Made by a program: the position numbers and the translations under genes. Shown piece after piece: positions 26,852 to 41,600 of a stretch of 64,000 nucleotides of DNA. This DNA comes from Shinisaurus crocodilurus (lineage: Eukaryota > Chordata > Lepidosauria > Squamata > Shinisauridae): NCBI GenBank assembly GCA_021292165.1, contig CM037877.1:129884274-129948273 (forward strand), given 5' to 3'. The notes under the pieces are model-generated. The model was not told where the DNA came from and searched no databases. It saw only the letters and a program-made list of their open reading frames with translations. The first letter of the stretch is position 1; the number at the start of each line of letters is the position of its first letter.

Positions 26852-29800
26852 TTAGGTGTGTTTGGGAGGAATCCTGAAAAAGAGTGAGTGTGGTTTCTTG
26901 GGTACTTGCAGGGAGGAGGAGAAGGGAGGGATGTGTATGTTGGCCAGTGCCTGCTACCCCACAGCTGCCCAAGCAGCATGGTGGAGTGGCCATCACTGGC
27001 TCGGTGCCCCCCGCTGTGACAGTGAGCACTTTTGTACTCGCCACGGCTTTTTTCACCTCCCCTCCCCAGAGATCGCTTTTCATGATCTTCAGTTTGACAG
27101 CTAGTGACAGCCCCTTCAAAGTGTTCAAGCACAAGAAATTTGCACAAATGTTTTTGAACAGGTTTTTATTATTTTTTTAGTCAGACTTGCTCAAGTGCGC
27201 ACTTGTGCGGGTTCAAAATGGCAAGGCTTGCCTGGGTAGTGTCCTGGGTGTGTGTGTCTGATGTCAAAATGCAGCAGGTATCCACCATGGGTGTTGATCC
27301 AGAGAGGCTGCCAAGAGCTTTATTTTTCACTTTGCTTTCTCTTGACAGCTGTCAAAAGGCGAGCTGTCAAGAGGAACAAAGCCACGAGTGATCTTTGCTC
27401 GGGAAAGTGGGTGGTCAGTAGATCACCCCTTTGCGGCAAGATTCTCTAGGTTTTTTCTTTTCTTTCTTTTTTTTCTTTTTTTGGATCTGACTCTTGTCAG
27501 GTTCCTCACAATTTTCCACCCTTTCCCGAGTTTTAGTTGCTTGGAAAAGTGGAAAATTGCGAGCCACCCCCTTTTATGGGAGCACAAAGGTTTGACAGCT
27601 AGCTATCAAAACTGTGGTTCCTTTTAAAACGTGTGGGGTTTTTTGATAGTGCTATTCAGGGTTTTTTTTAAAGGGACATAAGCATTCATATGTGTTGCCC
27701 ATCCCTGATATATGCAGTCTGTAGCATAAAGACTGGGCAAGTAATACTCTGTTCTCTCACTACAAATGACCATCAGTGACCTGGTGCGCACGACACAACA
27801 ACCCATCGTCCAATAATGTTGGACATAAGATGCTCTCAGGGGCACAAATAATTATGAGTTGTACTCAATTACAATGTTGAACATTTCTCAGGGAATAGAA
27901 AATAGTGCGGCAATACAGGTTGGGGGGGGCACTTAGGAAGGTGACAATGATGCTTAGAATGACCTTGATTTATTACCACACACATGCGCATGCACACCCA
28001 CGCTTACGCTAATGAAAGACAGATAACCAATAAAGGGAATCTGAAACCCACAGCCACACAATACTCACCGCGCAGGGTCCGGTATTGGTCCAGCTGGGCC
28101 ATCTGAGCCTGGATGGTAGCCTCTGAAACCAAGAGTTTGTCCCATAGCTCGTGGCATCGTTGCCTGCACTGAGGCAACTCTGAGTGGGGCTGTTGCCAAA
28201 AGCCACCTGCGAGTCTGCTCCCACCCACCTGAGGAGAAGTAGTGAAGGATCTGTCAGCCAGAGAAAGGAAGGGCATGGCTGATTTCAACAGGCCCTGGCC
28301 TAAAAAGTACTTCGTGTAGTTGTGCCACCCTCACCTGATCCCTCTGAGTTGGGTGGATCTTCCTGTACTACCTGTACTATTATCCCAGTAAATAGGTGCT
28401 AATCTGAAAGCAAAGTTCATTACGGAAGTCCTAAGAACAGTGATCTGAAATGATAAATGCTCCTTAGCACTGTTCCTCCTGGCCACTGTCCTACCTTCTC
28501 CACCACCATTATAATGGCTTTTAGCCTTTTAAAATCTGTTTTATTTATCAGATTATGTGCAAAATCCCCTATTCACATACCCTCGCAAAAGAATACACCC
28601 AATTTCCTATTCTTTCAGACTGCAAATATTCTGCCTCCTTTGCCAGCCCTTGCAGACACTCCTTTACAAAGCTGTTTTGCCCCTTTTCTTTTTAGGGTAT
28701 TTTCTAGGGGTTTGCAAATGTCAGGCATGTATGCATTTATCTCCACAAGCATCACCTACACATTTCATTGCTGCAGCCACATTTTAAAGTATGTTTTTAA
28801 AAAACAGGAGAAGGCTGAGATTCTCAGAGTGCTGAATTGTGGGCCAGCCTGCAAATTTTGTGCATGTGCAATGCCACTACACATACACAGAATACACATG
28901 GCCCAAATGTCACGATCAACTGGAGATATCAGCAGGGCTCCAGGAGCCAAAATTTCCCTCCATAGAATGAAGAGGGTGCTGCTGTGCTCATGTCCTGCTT
29001 TTGGGCTTCCCAATTCCCATAGGCATCTGGCTGGTCACTGTGGGAACAGAACACTGGCCTTTAGTCTGATCCAGCACAGTTCTTCTTATATTCTTACAAA
29101 TGGAGCATTGCTGGCTCTCACATTCCATTCAGCTAGCGCAGGGCTCTCCAACCTTGGGTCCCCAGATGTTGCTGGACTACAGCTCCCAGGATCCCTTGCC
29201 ATTAGCCATGCTGGCTGGGTATGCTGGGAGCTGTAGGCCAGCAACATCTGAGGACCCAAGGTTGGAGAGCCCTGCGCTAGAGCTACTATTTTATTCACAA
29301 CTGAAACCTGCAACAAAATGCTGCAGTGTGGAACACTCCTGCTCAGGATTCTACCCGGCCCAATATTCTGCCCTGCCCTTCTCCAACGGTCAGCCAGCAT
29401 TCCATGGCCACTGAGCATGCTTAGTCCTCATTGGTCTGTTCTTGGGTTCCTGTCCCCAGTTTTTCCCCCCTCTAAATAATTTTTTGGGGGGGTTGATTTC
29501 TAAAAACCTTGCAGTTCCCCTAAGCCTGCTAACACCTCCCCTCTTGTGGGTGGATGGTGCTGTTTTGGCTATGAAAGAACTGGCACTTGAAGAAATGAGG
29601 TCTGAGGTCGCTGTTAGCATATACAAGTGGCTTCTTGCTCAGGATTCCAATGACTCCATTCCATTCCCCCTCCCCACAGTTTTCCTCCCACCTCCCCACC
29701 CCCCAAAAACTACATTCCACAGCCACTGACACTGGGCTCCCCCTTAGAAGGCCTTTTCCCTAAAGGTTTTTTATACTTCTTCAAACCTTGGATGTTTTTC

Positions 29801-32800
29801 TGAGACCCCCAACACCTCCCCTCTTGTGCAGGGATGTGCTGGGATTAGTATTAGCATAGAGATGATGAGATCCCTGGCTGTGAATAGTAGTTGGAGCCAG
29901 ATTCACAGGTGACAAAGCCTAGATGTTCTGGCACAGAAGACCAAAGGACAACACAACACGGGCTACTCATGAATAGGGGTGGCTCATTCATTGAGGGCAG
30001 CTGCTGGTCTCAGCAGAGCCTACAAGCTCTGAGTTAATCTAGAGGTACCTGGGTCCCTTTTGGACTGTGAGATGGGCTGGAATCCGCATCTTGGGGTGGT
30101 GGGCACTGTGAGGCATTGTCATGGAGAAGGTCCTGGCAGGAGCACTGCTTAGCCATCTGCAGTTGCTGATTGCTGAAGGTGCCTTCACATCCTTGGCTGT
30201 TCAGAGTCAGCTGTTCTTTGAGGAGGCCAATCACAATCTCTGAAGTGTGCAGCTTCTCTTGTAGCTTCCTGACTTCCAGCCTCAGGTCCTCTTCCTCTTC
30301 CTTTTCATCCTCATTCTCCCAACCCTCTGACAACATTGCTTCTCCAACTTGTTCCTTGAGCTCTGCATTCTCTAGGCACAGGCTCAGCAGGGCCTTCCTG
30401 TGGGGACATAGCCATCAGCACTCAGAATTAAGGACTATTGGTGACTTTAACAACTAAACCCAGACATTTCTATTTGATTGGGCCTTGAGTTGAACCATCT
30501 CCTCCTAGCACCAGTCAAAGAAGTATCTGAGACTCTATCACTTAGTATGCAGCCCCAACTACTTTCCCCCAAGGGAATGTAACCCTTGTCCAAGGCTGCC
30601 CACCCCTCATCTAGAGGCGTTGACAGCTATTTTCTAGTCAGAACCCACTGAAATGCTTATTCCTAAACCGCAACCTGGCACATTCTCGAAGTTTCTATAT
30701 TTCAACCTTATCTGATTCTGTAGTTCTTGCTTCAGGAGATAATAATCATGATGGCTCAGGACACCCTATTTTCTCTCCAGATTTTCTTTTATTTAGTTCC
30801 AGAAATATGTGCTTTCGGTGTGGGTGGATCATACCAAGAATATTCAGCACAAGGAAAGATTGCTCAGAGGGAAGGAACTGAGAAAGCTTGAATCTCAAAG
30901 TCTGTATAACAAGAGGAGATCTATTGACTGGCTGTGTCTTCACCACCAGGGACTGTCACAATTTCTTACAAAACATGAACCCAAAGAACGATTGTTACCT
31001 GTGGCCCTAGGAATACTCTCATGCTGACCTTTACTGAGCCCACACAAGACAAATACAGAAAAGAACTCAGGCTGTTGGACTCCAATAAGACACTGTCTGG
31101 CGTCCACCTGGCTTACCTGAGTTGAGATACTGAGGAGAACCCAGCTTCCTCAACCTGCCCCTTGAGATCCTGTAACTCCCCTTCCAGATTCTTCTTCTGC
31201 TCTAAAACTTGCTGAATCTCAGATTTTGCAGAAAGCAGCTCCACCTGCAAGCTGTGTTCCCTCACCACAGAGAGTGAAGCAGGACAACTGGAACGGTCCA
31301 CCAGGCTGTCATCAGCATCTCCCTTAATGTTCTAGAAAGTGCAATTACAATAAGAGGAGGCAGGTCATTCCTAAATGACAAGGAGACTCGATCGCTGGGG
31401 GACACACCAGAGAATAAGTTGCTAAATAAACACAAGTGCACAGATTCAGCAAGGAGAAAACTGACTCTGGGGCATCTAACACAATAGTGACAATCTGTGC
31501 ACAACTGAACAGTGAACATGGGTAGAGGCAGAGGGGTGGCGAGTTATGTAACAATGTAAAGAAAGGAACAGTAAAACATTGAGCAGGTATTCTCACTTCT
31601 AGCCACTGCAGCCTGCCCACTCCAACGGGTAGCTTGCAACATGGACTTTCAGTGGGTCAGCATGGTGTGCTTCATTGTCATAGTTTTGCAAATCTCGGCC
31701 TCCTGCATAAAGTGTGAAAGGCCCATCATACAGAAACCTTACTAAAGCTATGCTGCTGGGCTTGGTCAGTGCCTGTGGGGGAGCACTCTGAAACCCTTTG
31801 TACACTGCCTTGAATTCTGCAGAAGAAAGGTAGGGAGGAATACACAAATAAATAATCTCTTCTGAAGGGCTCACCAGACTTGGAGACTGTTTTGAAAGCC
31901 AGCGCTTATCTCAGGAACATCAGAAAATATGAGGATAGGCATGTGTCACACGCACTTCCCTCCCTACATCTTCAATAGCCACCACCCAATCTAGCACATC
32001 TAGGATATGGGTGTGCGTTTTCCAGGGAGGCTTAAGTCCCTTTATATTTCTTTTCAGAAATTAGCCAGAAAGTAGCATACAGGACAAACACTATGCTGCT
32101 CTTCTTTCCCTCACAGTGTGACTTGGCAAATTGGCACTGGCCAATGAAATCCTCCAGGCGCACAACTACACTAAACATCAGGAAAAATTTCCTGACTGTC
32201 AGAGCAATAAGACAATGGAACCAACTACCTAGGGAGGTGGTGGGCTCTCCCACTCTGGAGGCATTCAAGGTGCAGCTGGACAGCCATCTGTCGGGGATGC
32301 TTTGACCTGGATTCCTGCATTGAGCAGGGGGTTGGACTCGATGGCCTTGTAGGCCCCTTCCAAGTTCCAACTCTACTTTTCTATGATTCTATGATTCAGG
32401 GGAGCCTGTTATGGAAAGCCATGTGTATTTGACAGCTAGGAATGGAGACTGAGGAAGAACTGCTGTCATTCAGATGCCCCTTTGCTGTATTGTCCTCCCA
32501 TATTTACTGTGCACTCAACCACTTCATCTTTAACCTAATGGACATTCAACAGATTCCTATTCTATCTCCAGTTTATCGTCTGTTCATGCCAGGCCCAAAA
32601 TATTAGGCTCCCTCCTCAGGCAGACCAAAAGGAATAAAGTCCCAACTGTTTCTCAGAAAATCCTGAGACTGCACGGTTCCCAGAAAACAATGCAGTCCCT
32701 TTCCAAGGCCACATTGTGCATAAGATGGCTGCCACTGACTCACGGTCCCTGGGCATCTCTGCAACTGTCTCTCTGAAACAGAAGCCTAGTGCTTTGCTCT

Positions 32801-35582
32801 CTGATTCACCTGCTGGTGAGTGACTCTCTGCGCCTCCTCCTCAATACTGTCTGTGAACTCGGTGCTGGAATCTTCAGCATCTTCAGCCGCAGTGAGACCT
32901 GGGAATGATACCACAAGGCAGAAGCAATCAGTTGGGTCTCAGACCCTTTAATTTCCATGCATACTCCTGGCAGGACAGGGTCTGCCGTTTCCATCTGTTA
33001 ATGTCAGCTCCTCAGCAGCGCCGCTAGCCAGTTTGGCTACAGATTCCAACAAAGAAGATAGTACAGCATCTTGTGACTGAGCCCGAGCCCTATCTGAAGT
33101 CTCTGCTTTTACCACAGGAACTACCAATCCCTACAATACAGCTTGAGCCTATAGCCGGGGCCCGGGGGGCGTGGCCTCCCCTAAACTTTCTCTCCCCCTC
33201 TAAAATAGTTTCTTACAAACAATTAGAAACTAGTTTACAATTTTGCCTTTTAAAGGCCTGCAAACCAGATGAACTCCCCCCTTACTCCCCCCCCATCCAG
33301 TATTTTTAGGCTGGCTACAGGCAGGGCCGGTGCTACCATTCGGCCAACTAGGCGGCTGCCTAGGGCACCGGGCTAAAGGGGGCGCCAGGAGCATAGGGCT
33401 GGAGGGAGGGAGGGCTCAAGTGGGAAGGGGGGAGCGCGCTAAATATCTGATCTTGCCTAGGGCACCAAACTGCCTTGCACCGGCCCTGGCTACAGGCCTG
33501 CTACAGCTGTTCCCATGGAGTGGGCACCCAATTTCCATTTTAGCAGAAATTTGCCCTACAGATACTGACTGGGTTCACACAACATAAGCCATGGTGGTTT
33601 GTGAGCCATGTTTGTTTCAGAGTGGCTATGTCGTGTTGTCCGAAGAACCCAGCAACATGGTTTGTTAATGTTAACCATGCACAAGCCACTCTGGCCAGGT
33701 TCAGGCAACACGACAAGCCACTCTGAAACAAACATGGCTCACAAACCACCATGGCTTATTGTGTTGTGTGAACCCAGTCGGTACGAATTGAGAGCGAAAA
33801 CATTTGGGGACCCAAGGTTGGAGAACACTGGTCTAGACATTGGTCCTGAAGAGAAGAGGGGGAGGAGTTAATGTGGATTGAGGAGAATGAAGGAAAGAAA
33901 GGAGTGAATCGAGTTGTTTCTTAGTGAACTTCTCAATGGAAACTACACCTGATAATGAGGCAAGGTCCATAACATGCCTTATCCAAGAGATGGAAAGTGG
34001 CAGGGGGCTACTCACTATCCTGTGCCTTTGTGGGAGAAACTGTTTCTCTTCCCCACTGGAGGCAGCCTTAGGGCAATGCAGACTGTTCCTTCTTTGTCCA
34101 GGAAGTAAACAGTGTTTACTTAAAAGGGGAGTACTCCCAGACTTGGATGCAGTGTATGTGTCAGCTGCTTCCTCATCCCAGCCACAGCCTCACTGCTGCT
34201 AAGCAAAGATCCCCACCAAATACCTTGGGGTGAAAATGGGTGGGTTTATGCACCATTAGCCAAATGTTTTAACTTGGCCCTAAGACTCTACACTCTTCAG
34301 GAACAGGGTGCAGCCTGGGAGCTGTTGCCTAACCTAAGAGGGATAGAAGGTAAATTAATCTTGAAGTTTATCTGGAGAAATAAACCACCCAGAGTTTCCA
34401 TAAAGACATTGTATCAGACAGGGCCGGTGCTACCATTAGGCCAACTAGGCAGCTGCCTAGGGCGCAGGACTAAAGGGGGCGCCAGAAACGCGTTGAAAAA
34501 AAATACAGCGCTCTCAAGTGGGAGGGGGGCGCTAAATATCTGATCTTGCCTAGGGCACCAAACTGCCTTGCCGGTGTCCTGGTATCAGAAAGCTGGAAGT
34601 TTCAGATATCACTCTATATTAGCAAGCTGCTATGATTGCTTCTTTGTATAAATTGCAGGCTGAGGCTCCTGGTAAAACTATAAAAGTAGAGCATAAATTT
34701 CTGGGCATTAAGCTCTTTGATCAACTTTGGTTTCAAAAGATGTATGGATCCAAAGATCGTATTCAGTTAAAGCTACACGAGCAGTCTAGTAAAAATTAAA
34801 GCCTTAGACCTGGATCTCTAATTTTTTGTAATGAACAGTTAATGGAAGGTATACAAGATTTAGGTGATATTTAGCCAATAGTGCATGTCTAATTTGAAAA
34901 TACTGTACAGTAATACCTTGGATTGCAAGTAACTTGGTCTGAGAGTGTTTTGCAAGACAAGCAAAATTGTTTTAAAAATTTTGACTTGATAAACGAGCAA
35001 GGTCTTGCAAGACAAGTAGTCGTAGGGATGTAACTGCTCGCCTCGAGCGGGTGTAGCAGGCCGAAATCGGCCCCGCTCATGCCCGCCAGAGACTCGCTTT
35101 GATATAAGAGTGTTTTGGATTACAAGCACGTTTCCGGAACGAATTATGCTCTCAATCCAAGGTATTACTGTATTAACAAGCATGTGAATGAGGGTGATCC
35201 AATAGACACTGTATACTTGGACTTTTGGAAACCTTGAAAACAAGCAAACAAACACCTCCTCATCAAAAGCTCTTAAATAAAATTAGCAGTTATGGGATAA
35301 CAGAATGGGTTCTCTGACGGGCCAGCAACTAGCTCAAGAAGTGGATTCCCCCAGGATATATTGGGACCAGTGCTATCTAACTTGTTCATAAACAATCTGG
35401 AGTCAGTGATGAGTAGTGAGGTGGCCAAGTTTGTGGATGACACCAAATTATTCAGAATAGTTAAAACACAAGTGGACTGTGAAGAGCTCCCCCAAATATT
35501 GTTAAACTGGATATATGGGCCAAAAGTGGCAAATGAGATTCTAAGTGAGGGGATGTCATGTCATGTACATTGGAGCAAAAAA

Positions 35583-35645
<63 letters not shown>

Positions 35646-38600
35646 CTCTGAACTGGTAGTGATCTAACATCAAGTCAGTATGCAGCGGTGGCGAAGAAGG
35701 CACATTCTCTGCTAGGGGTAATTCGGAAAAGGATTGAAAATAATACAGTATAACAATACCTTTATGTAATTCTATGGTGTGGCCACACTTGGAATACAAT
35801 TATAGTTCTAATTGCTCTACCTCAAAAAGGACACTTTAGAGCTGGAAAAGGTACAGGTAAGGGCAACAAAAAAGATCATAGCGGCTGTAGCAACATCTCT
35901 ATGAGGAAAGGTTACCTGGCCTTGTTTGGGATTTTTTAGCTTAGAAAAAAAAGGTGACTATGAGGGTATAGGATAGAGCAGAGCTCTCCAACCTTGAGTC
36001 CCCAGATGTTGCTGGACTACAGCTCCCAGAATCCCTTGCCATTAGCCATGCTGGCTGGGTATGCTGGGAGTTGCAGGCCAGCAACATCTGGGGACCCAAA
36101 GTTGGAAAGTCCTGGGATAGAGGCTTATAATATTATGCATTGTGTGCAGAGAGTGAGGAGAGAGAGCAAAATGGAACCTTCACAGTCAGAGACGATATTC
36201 TTCTCAAAATCAGTTGCTGGTGATGGGGTGAGCAAACAAGGGAGAGCTCTTGCCTTCATGCCCTGCTTTGGGCTTTGCAGAAGCATCTGGCTGGTCACTG
36301 TTGAAAACAGGATGCTGGATTAGATGGATCCTTGGCAAAATCCAGCAGGCCTCTTCCTATGCCAGCCTTCCCCAACCTGATACCCTCCAGATGTTTGGGA
36401 CTATAACTCCCAGCATTCCTGACCCGTGGCCAGCCACGCTGGCCAGGGCTGATGGAAGTTGAAGTCCAAAATACCAGAAGAGCACCAGGTTGGGGCAGGG
36501 CTGTTCTACACTCTTACAAAGCTCAGGTGTGGCTGAAACAAAAGGTGCTGCTGGATCCTGCATGGCTAAAGGCACCAATGTCAGTGCACAGCAGACTGCT
36601 GAACCTTTTCTTGACCATGGGAGAGGCTGGATCTCTGTCCCCCTCTAGCTTTTTCCTGAATTGAAGATGACTAGAGAGGAATTTTCTCTGTAATGTGGAA
36701 TCCAGTGGCTCACCAGAACGCTCAGAAATAAACTTTCTGAAGAAGCACTCAGCACTCAGATTGCTCTATTAAGAATTCAAGAAACAAAAGTGTGGCAGAC
36801 TGGATTTTCCGTGGCTGAAAGTGGGGCTTTCAAACTACAGCTTCTGGGTACTTACCTGTAGGTGCTAGTTTCTATCCCTACTTTTCTACATGCCAGAGGT
36901 CTCTGAGTACCCTTGCTCTTGGGACTATTCCTTTTCAACGCCCCCATTATTTCTACAAAATTAGGTAACAAAAACACATTTAGAAAATCAATACAGTGGC
37001 TTGGATCCTAAGAGAAGTGAACAAAAGTAAAGCCATTGAGGAAAGTTTCCAATCTCCTTCCCCACCCCCACGCAGCCATCCAGAAAGCCTCTTCAGAAGG
37101 TCCAGGGGCCCTCCTGAACAATGTGGCATAGGAAATTTCCCTTCCATTAACTTCCTTAAGATAACTCATCTTAGGATCCAAGACAAGAAATGAATTTGGT
37201 CAGTTCCCCCTCCCACAGCAGCCCCACAACCAACCACTAGAGAGGCTTCTGGAGGGGAGCAAGTGGCTGCAGAGGTGAGGAGGTGACGGAAGACTTTCCT
37301 TCCATTAATGTGTCTTATGATCCAAACCAATGTGCACAAAATTAATTAATTTGGGTGCCTGTTGAATAGCGCTCCAGATGACTGAAGCCAGTGTTCCTTG
37401 GGTCCCCAGATGTTTTTGGCCTACAATTCCCAGCATGCCCCAGTTGTAGGCCAAAAACATCTGGGGACCGAAGGTTGGAGAACACTGTCCTAGGTATTCT
37501 TTAGATTACATGAATTGAAACAATGCCTATAACTAATCATCCTCATCCATAGTCTGCAATTCTCCTAAACAGAGAACCATGTTTTATCCTAAAACCAGAA
37601 AGAACAGAATTTTCAGAGCTTTTTTTTTTTTTTTTTTAATGCTCTTAATTGGAAACCAATTGAAATTAATGGAGAGACTCCCATTGGCAACATAGTATTT
37701 CAGATCAGGCTGCTGAAGGGAACATTCTGTTCCACGCTGCAGTAAACACCAAACAGCAAATGGTCGCCCTCTCATTGTTTCCATTCTGCAAGTTTTCAGC
37801 CACTGGTGAGTTCTGAATCTGAGCTAGGGCCAAAATCTACAGCTTAGATTTAAAATGCCTTTTAGAATACAAAATACCTGTAAGAGTAGAAAAATGATCT
37901 CCATTTGTTTTTTATCTGAGGAAAAGCCTCAGCAAAACTTTCAAAAATTTGTTCATAAGAGATTCATCTTCTAGCACAGGAAAACTGGATGTCTGCCTCC
38001 AAAATGATGATGCAGGATGTGTCCTGGCCAAGTGGAAACTTTAGTATTGGTGGAAGAAAAGAATAAACAGTTCAGTGTGTAACAGCTGGAAGGAGCAGGG
38101 AGGGAACTGTTAGGTTTTGCATAGGCAGAACGAGATTATCACCTGACATGGAGGTTGTCTCTTGAGACAAGGTCTCTAGTCACGAGACATAGTCTCAAGG
38201 TGATATGACTCAGCAGCCTTGGATAGGTTAGCAGTCAACATGTTGATGAATAGGTTATACAACTGGGGTGAGTAATATCCTATTTATAGGTACATGGTCT
38301 GTGGTATAAAGCTGACACACTTGTTGACAGCTTCACTCCTCTCTCGTCTTGCTTGCTTGCTTGTCTCACTCGACTTGTCTCTTGTTCTGGACTTCACTTA
38401 ATCTAGCCTTACCACTGGGGTATTGGATTTGTATCTGCAATGATGTAGTGAGTAAGAGATGCATTGATTGCCTTAATCCCATGTAATTGGGTCTTACAAA
38501 TAAACTCTTTAATCTTTATTAACTGCTGTTATCTCCTCCTTCCGCCTGTGTGACTGGGACTGAGGGTCATTGGCTAGGGAAGCTTTTGAACCCGGGTCAG

Positions 38601-41600
38601 TCCAGCTCCCACAGGAACTGGTGAAATTTCTTAATGGCTTTCTATGGCAGACCATACGCATTAGTAATATGTGTATGTTTGGGGTTCTTTGTCTTCACTG
38701 ATGGGCTGTATGATTTGGGGGTTCTTTGTGAATAGAGATAGAAGCCTGTCCTGAGCATCTCACTCAAGTACATATTTAGCATAAATAGATTGCTTGAAGC
38801 TGTGCCAGGAAATTAAACAGCCCAACATACAATCCACAAAAGAGATTATTTGTGGTAGTTGGTTGATGGTGGAAGAAGATGGTGTCATCAGTTATCAAGC
38901 TGTTGCAGTGCCATTTCTCTATTTAAAAATTTAAAAGAAAAAAGTTATGAGAGAAAATTACCTCTACCTTGTGGGAACAGAAACTGATATTGGTGCAATT
39001 CAGAGGGGGGTATTCAAGGGGTAATTCAGAAGGGCTAATCACTGATCTTCACTGCTACTCATTATGAAGCAGTAAACGGGGCTGAACAGACAATCATGTT
39101 TGTTAAAGGTATAGGAGCCATAAAACCCTCAATAGTGCTTTGCCTGTCCATATCAGACAGGTTAGGCTGCAACTGCATTTTATTACCAAGAAATAGTCAA
39201 ACATCAGGTCTACAAAACTACAAAAGTCCAACAAACAAACAAAAAATGCCATTAGGATGCACTGGACTGACAATGTCATCTGGATGCGCTATAAAAAGTG
39301 AATGAACAAAGAATGGCAGTTCCAGAGAAAGGCAGCCCTTTGGGAAGATATCTAAAACAAGGCAGCCAGCTGTTAAATTCTGGAAGAGAGGGCATGCACT
39401 GGCTAGGCGCCCCACAGAATATCTGCTGTTGAGTCTGCAATATGTGAAACAATTGATATCTTAGAGGCAAAGTTGAAACATCAAAAATAAGTCATTTGAA
39501 TCTAAACAAAATATCCATAGGAAGACAAGTCTAAAGATAAGGACCAACAATAACAGAGAGGATGAGCAGGAGAGCATTCAGGTGATACCTGGTTTAATTA
39601 AAGGAGATAGGAACAGAAGAATGTAGAGGATGGAAGGGAACACACAAAAGGAGATGAAAATGTTGAGCAAGTAAATGAAATGATTTATGATCAGAAGCAT
39701 ACCCTCCAACATTTCACAGATGAAAATAGGGACACACATGTGAATTTGTAAGAGGTCTGGTCCCGGCATTTTCAGGGCAGTTGGAGAAGGAGAAGAAAAG
39801 GAGGAGATGCGGAGGAGGGGGAGCTTTTGGGTGGGGGGCAGTGCTTTTTTTCTGGAGAAAAAGGTACCGGAACTCTTGGATTACATTTCCTCGGGAGTAG
39901 ATGGCGATTAAATTGTAATGCAATTAATAGAAGAAAAGGTGCTGGAACTCAGTACCGGTGAGTTCCACCAGAAAAAAAGCCCTGGTGGGGGGAAATACAA
40001 AAAGACACATTGGGGGTTTTTGAGCCCCTTCAGCGTTTTGCTCCAACACCTCTACGGTTTTTAAGCACAAGGAGTAACTCTGAGGGGCTGAACAGCTTTG
40101 TTGTTGTTTGTTATTGTGGAAAGGCCCCAGTTTAAAGCACTTTTGGAGTTCTAGTCACACAATTTAGATTTAAAGAAACACACACATCCTCGGTCTGTTC
40201 CCTTCCTGCTTAAAGGGTCCATGGGCAAAATCGCAGCTAAGCTAAATAGCTTGTGGGAGGAGGCAGGGGAATTCGGGGCTCTGCATAACAAAGTAAGAAG
40301 CCGTGATGGCTTAAGCATTTGTGGGACTCTCCTGAGAAGCAGTACACTTTGAATAGGGAAGATGAATGGAAGCTAATGAAAAGGTCAAATTGGCAACAGA
40401 GGAAAATAACAGAAACAAGAATAGAGATGAGATACAAGGTAAGGTATGGCAAGAGATTTCCGGTAGGAGAAGCTTGTAAGGCAAACTGGGGTCAATTTGG
40501 GGTCCCGCCCACTTCAAACTGGACCTGACTTGAAATGGGGATCCCATCCTGCTTCTGCCACTACTTCCCTGCTAGTCCTCCCTCAGGCTTTGAGGGCAGA
40601 GTGCTCCCCCCTCCCAGACAGGAGAGAACCTGCAAGGCCCCTCCTTTGCTCAAGTGATGCATGGAATGCCATTTCCTGCCAGGGGTCATGGGACTTCTAG
40701 TTAGAAAACGGGAAATAAGGAGAACACGAAGCAAAGAATCAAACACAGGAAAAAGGGGGATTAGGAGAGGAAGACTGAATAAAGTGAGTGGGGAGGAAGA
40801 AGAAGATGGACAGAGTAGAGAGAAGAAGGAGCAAGCTGATCTAAAGTAGAAGCAGTAACAGAAGAAAGGGAGTCTGCAAAATGAGCAGAATTAAGAGAGG
40901 GCAAAGAGGAAGAAGAACAGAGGGGAACGGATCAGGCAGCAGATTCTACAGATGATGAAAAAGCTTTTGTGCTGGGAGAAAGCAGACAAAGGGAAATGTA
41001 AGATAATAAAAAGATGGGGGGAAATGATCAAAAAAGGGAAGAGAAACAAACAAACAAACACAATAAAGAGCCAAAAAGGAATAATCAGAAACAAGAACAA
41101 CAGCAAGAGAAGCAAAGACAAGCAAACTGATTAGAGATTTAGGGCACAATCCTATCATGTTTAGGCAGGGGGAAAAAGGCCTACAACTCCCAGCATTCCC
41201 CAGCCATCACTGGCTGGGGAATGCTGGGAGTTGTAGGCCTTTTTTTCCTGCCTAAACATGCATAGGATTGTGCCTTAAATGAATCAAGGAGAGTAAAAAA
41301 TAAAATTGAATATTAGGATCTGAGGAAAAGTCAACATGAAGATTAGAGTCATCCAAATAAGACCAGGGAAAGAAAGCATGAAAGACTAGAATTCAATAAG
41401 AAAGCCAGGAGGAGAATAGCAGCCCAAAGGAACAAACAAGATGCAGATATTAAAGGAAGGGGGGGGGGAGAGGAGACACACATCCTGCCAGACTAATCTG
41501 ATCTCATTTTTTGATCGGGTAACCTCCCTTGTGGTCTGTGGGGATGCTGTGGACATAATATATCTGGACTTCAGCAAAGCTTTCGACAAAGTGCCACATG

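Noticed and set aside
26382..27147. Long minus-strand frames rich in SLSLSLS and HTHTHT
   Set aside because: They are translations of the compound (GT)n(GA)n microsatellite.
28457..29236. 259-codon plus-strand open frame
   Set aside because: Its last third is MITE family B sequence, there is no domain, and it is antisense in a PDE4DIP intron.
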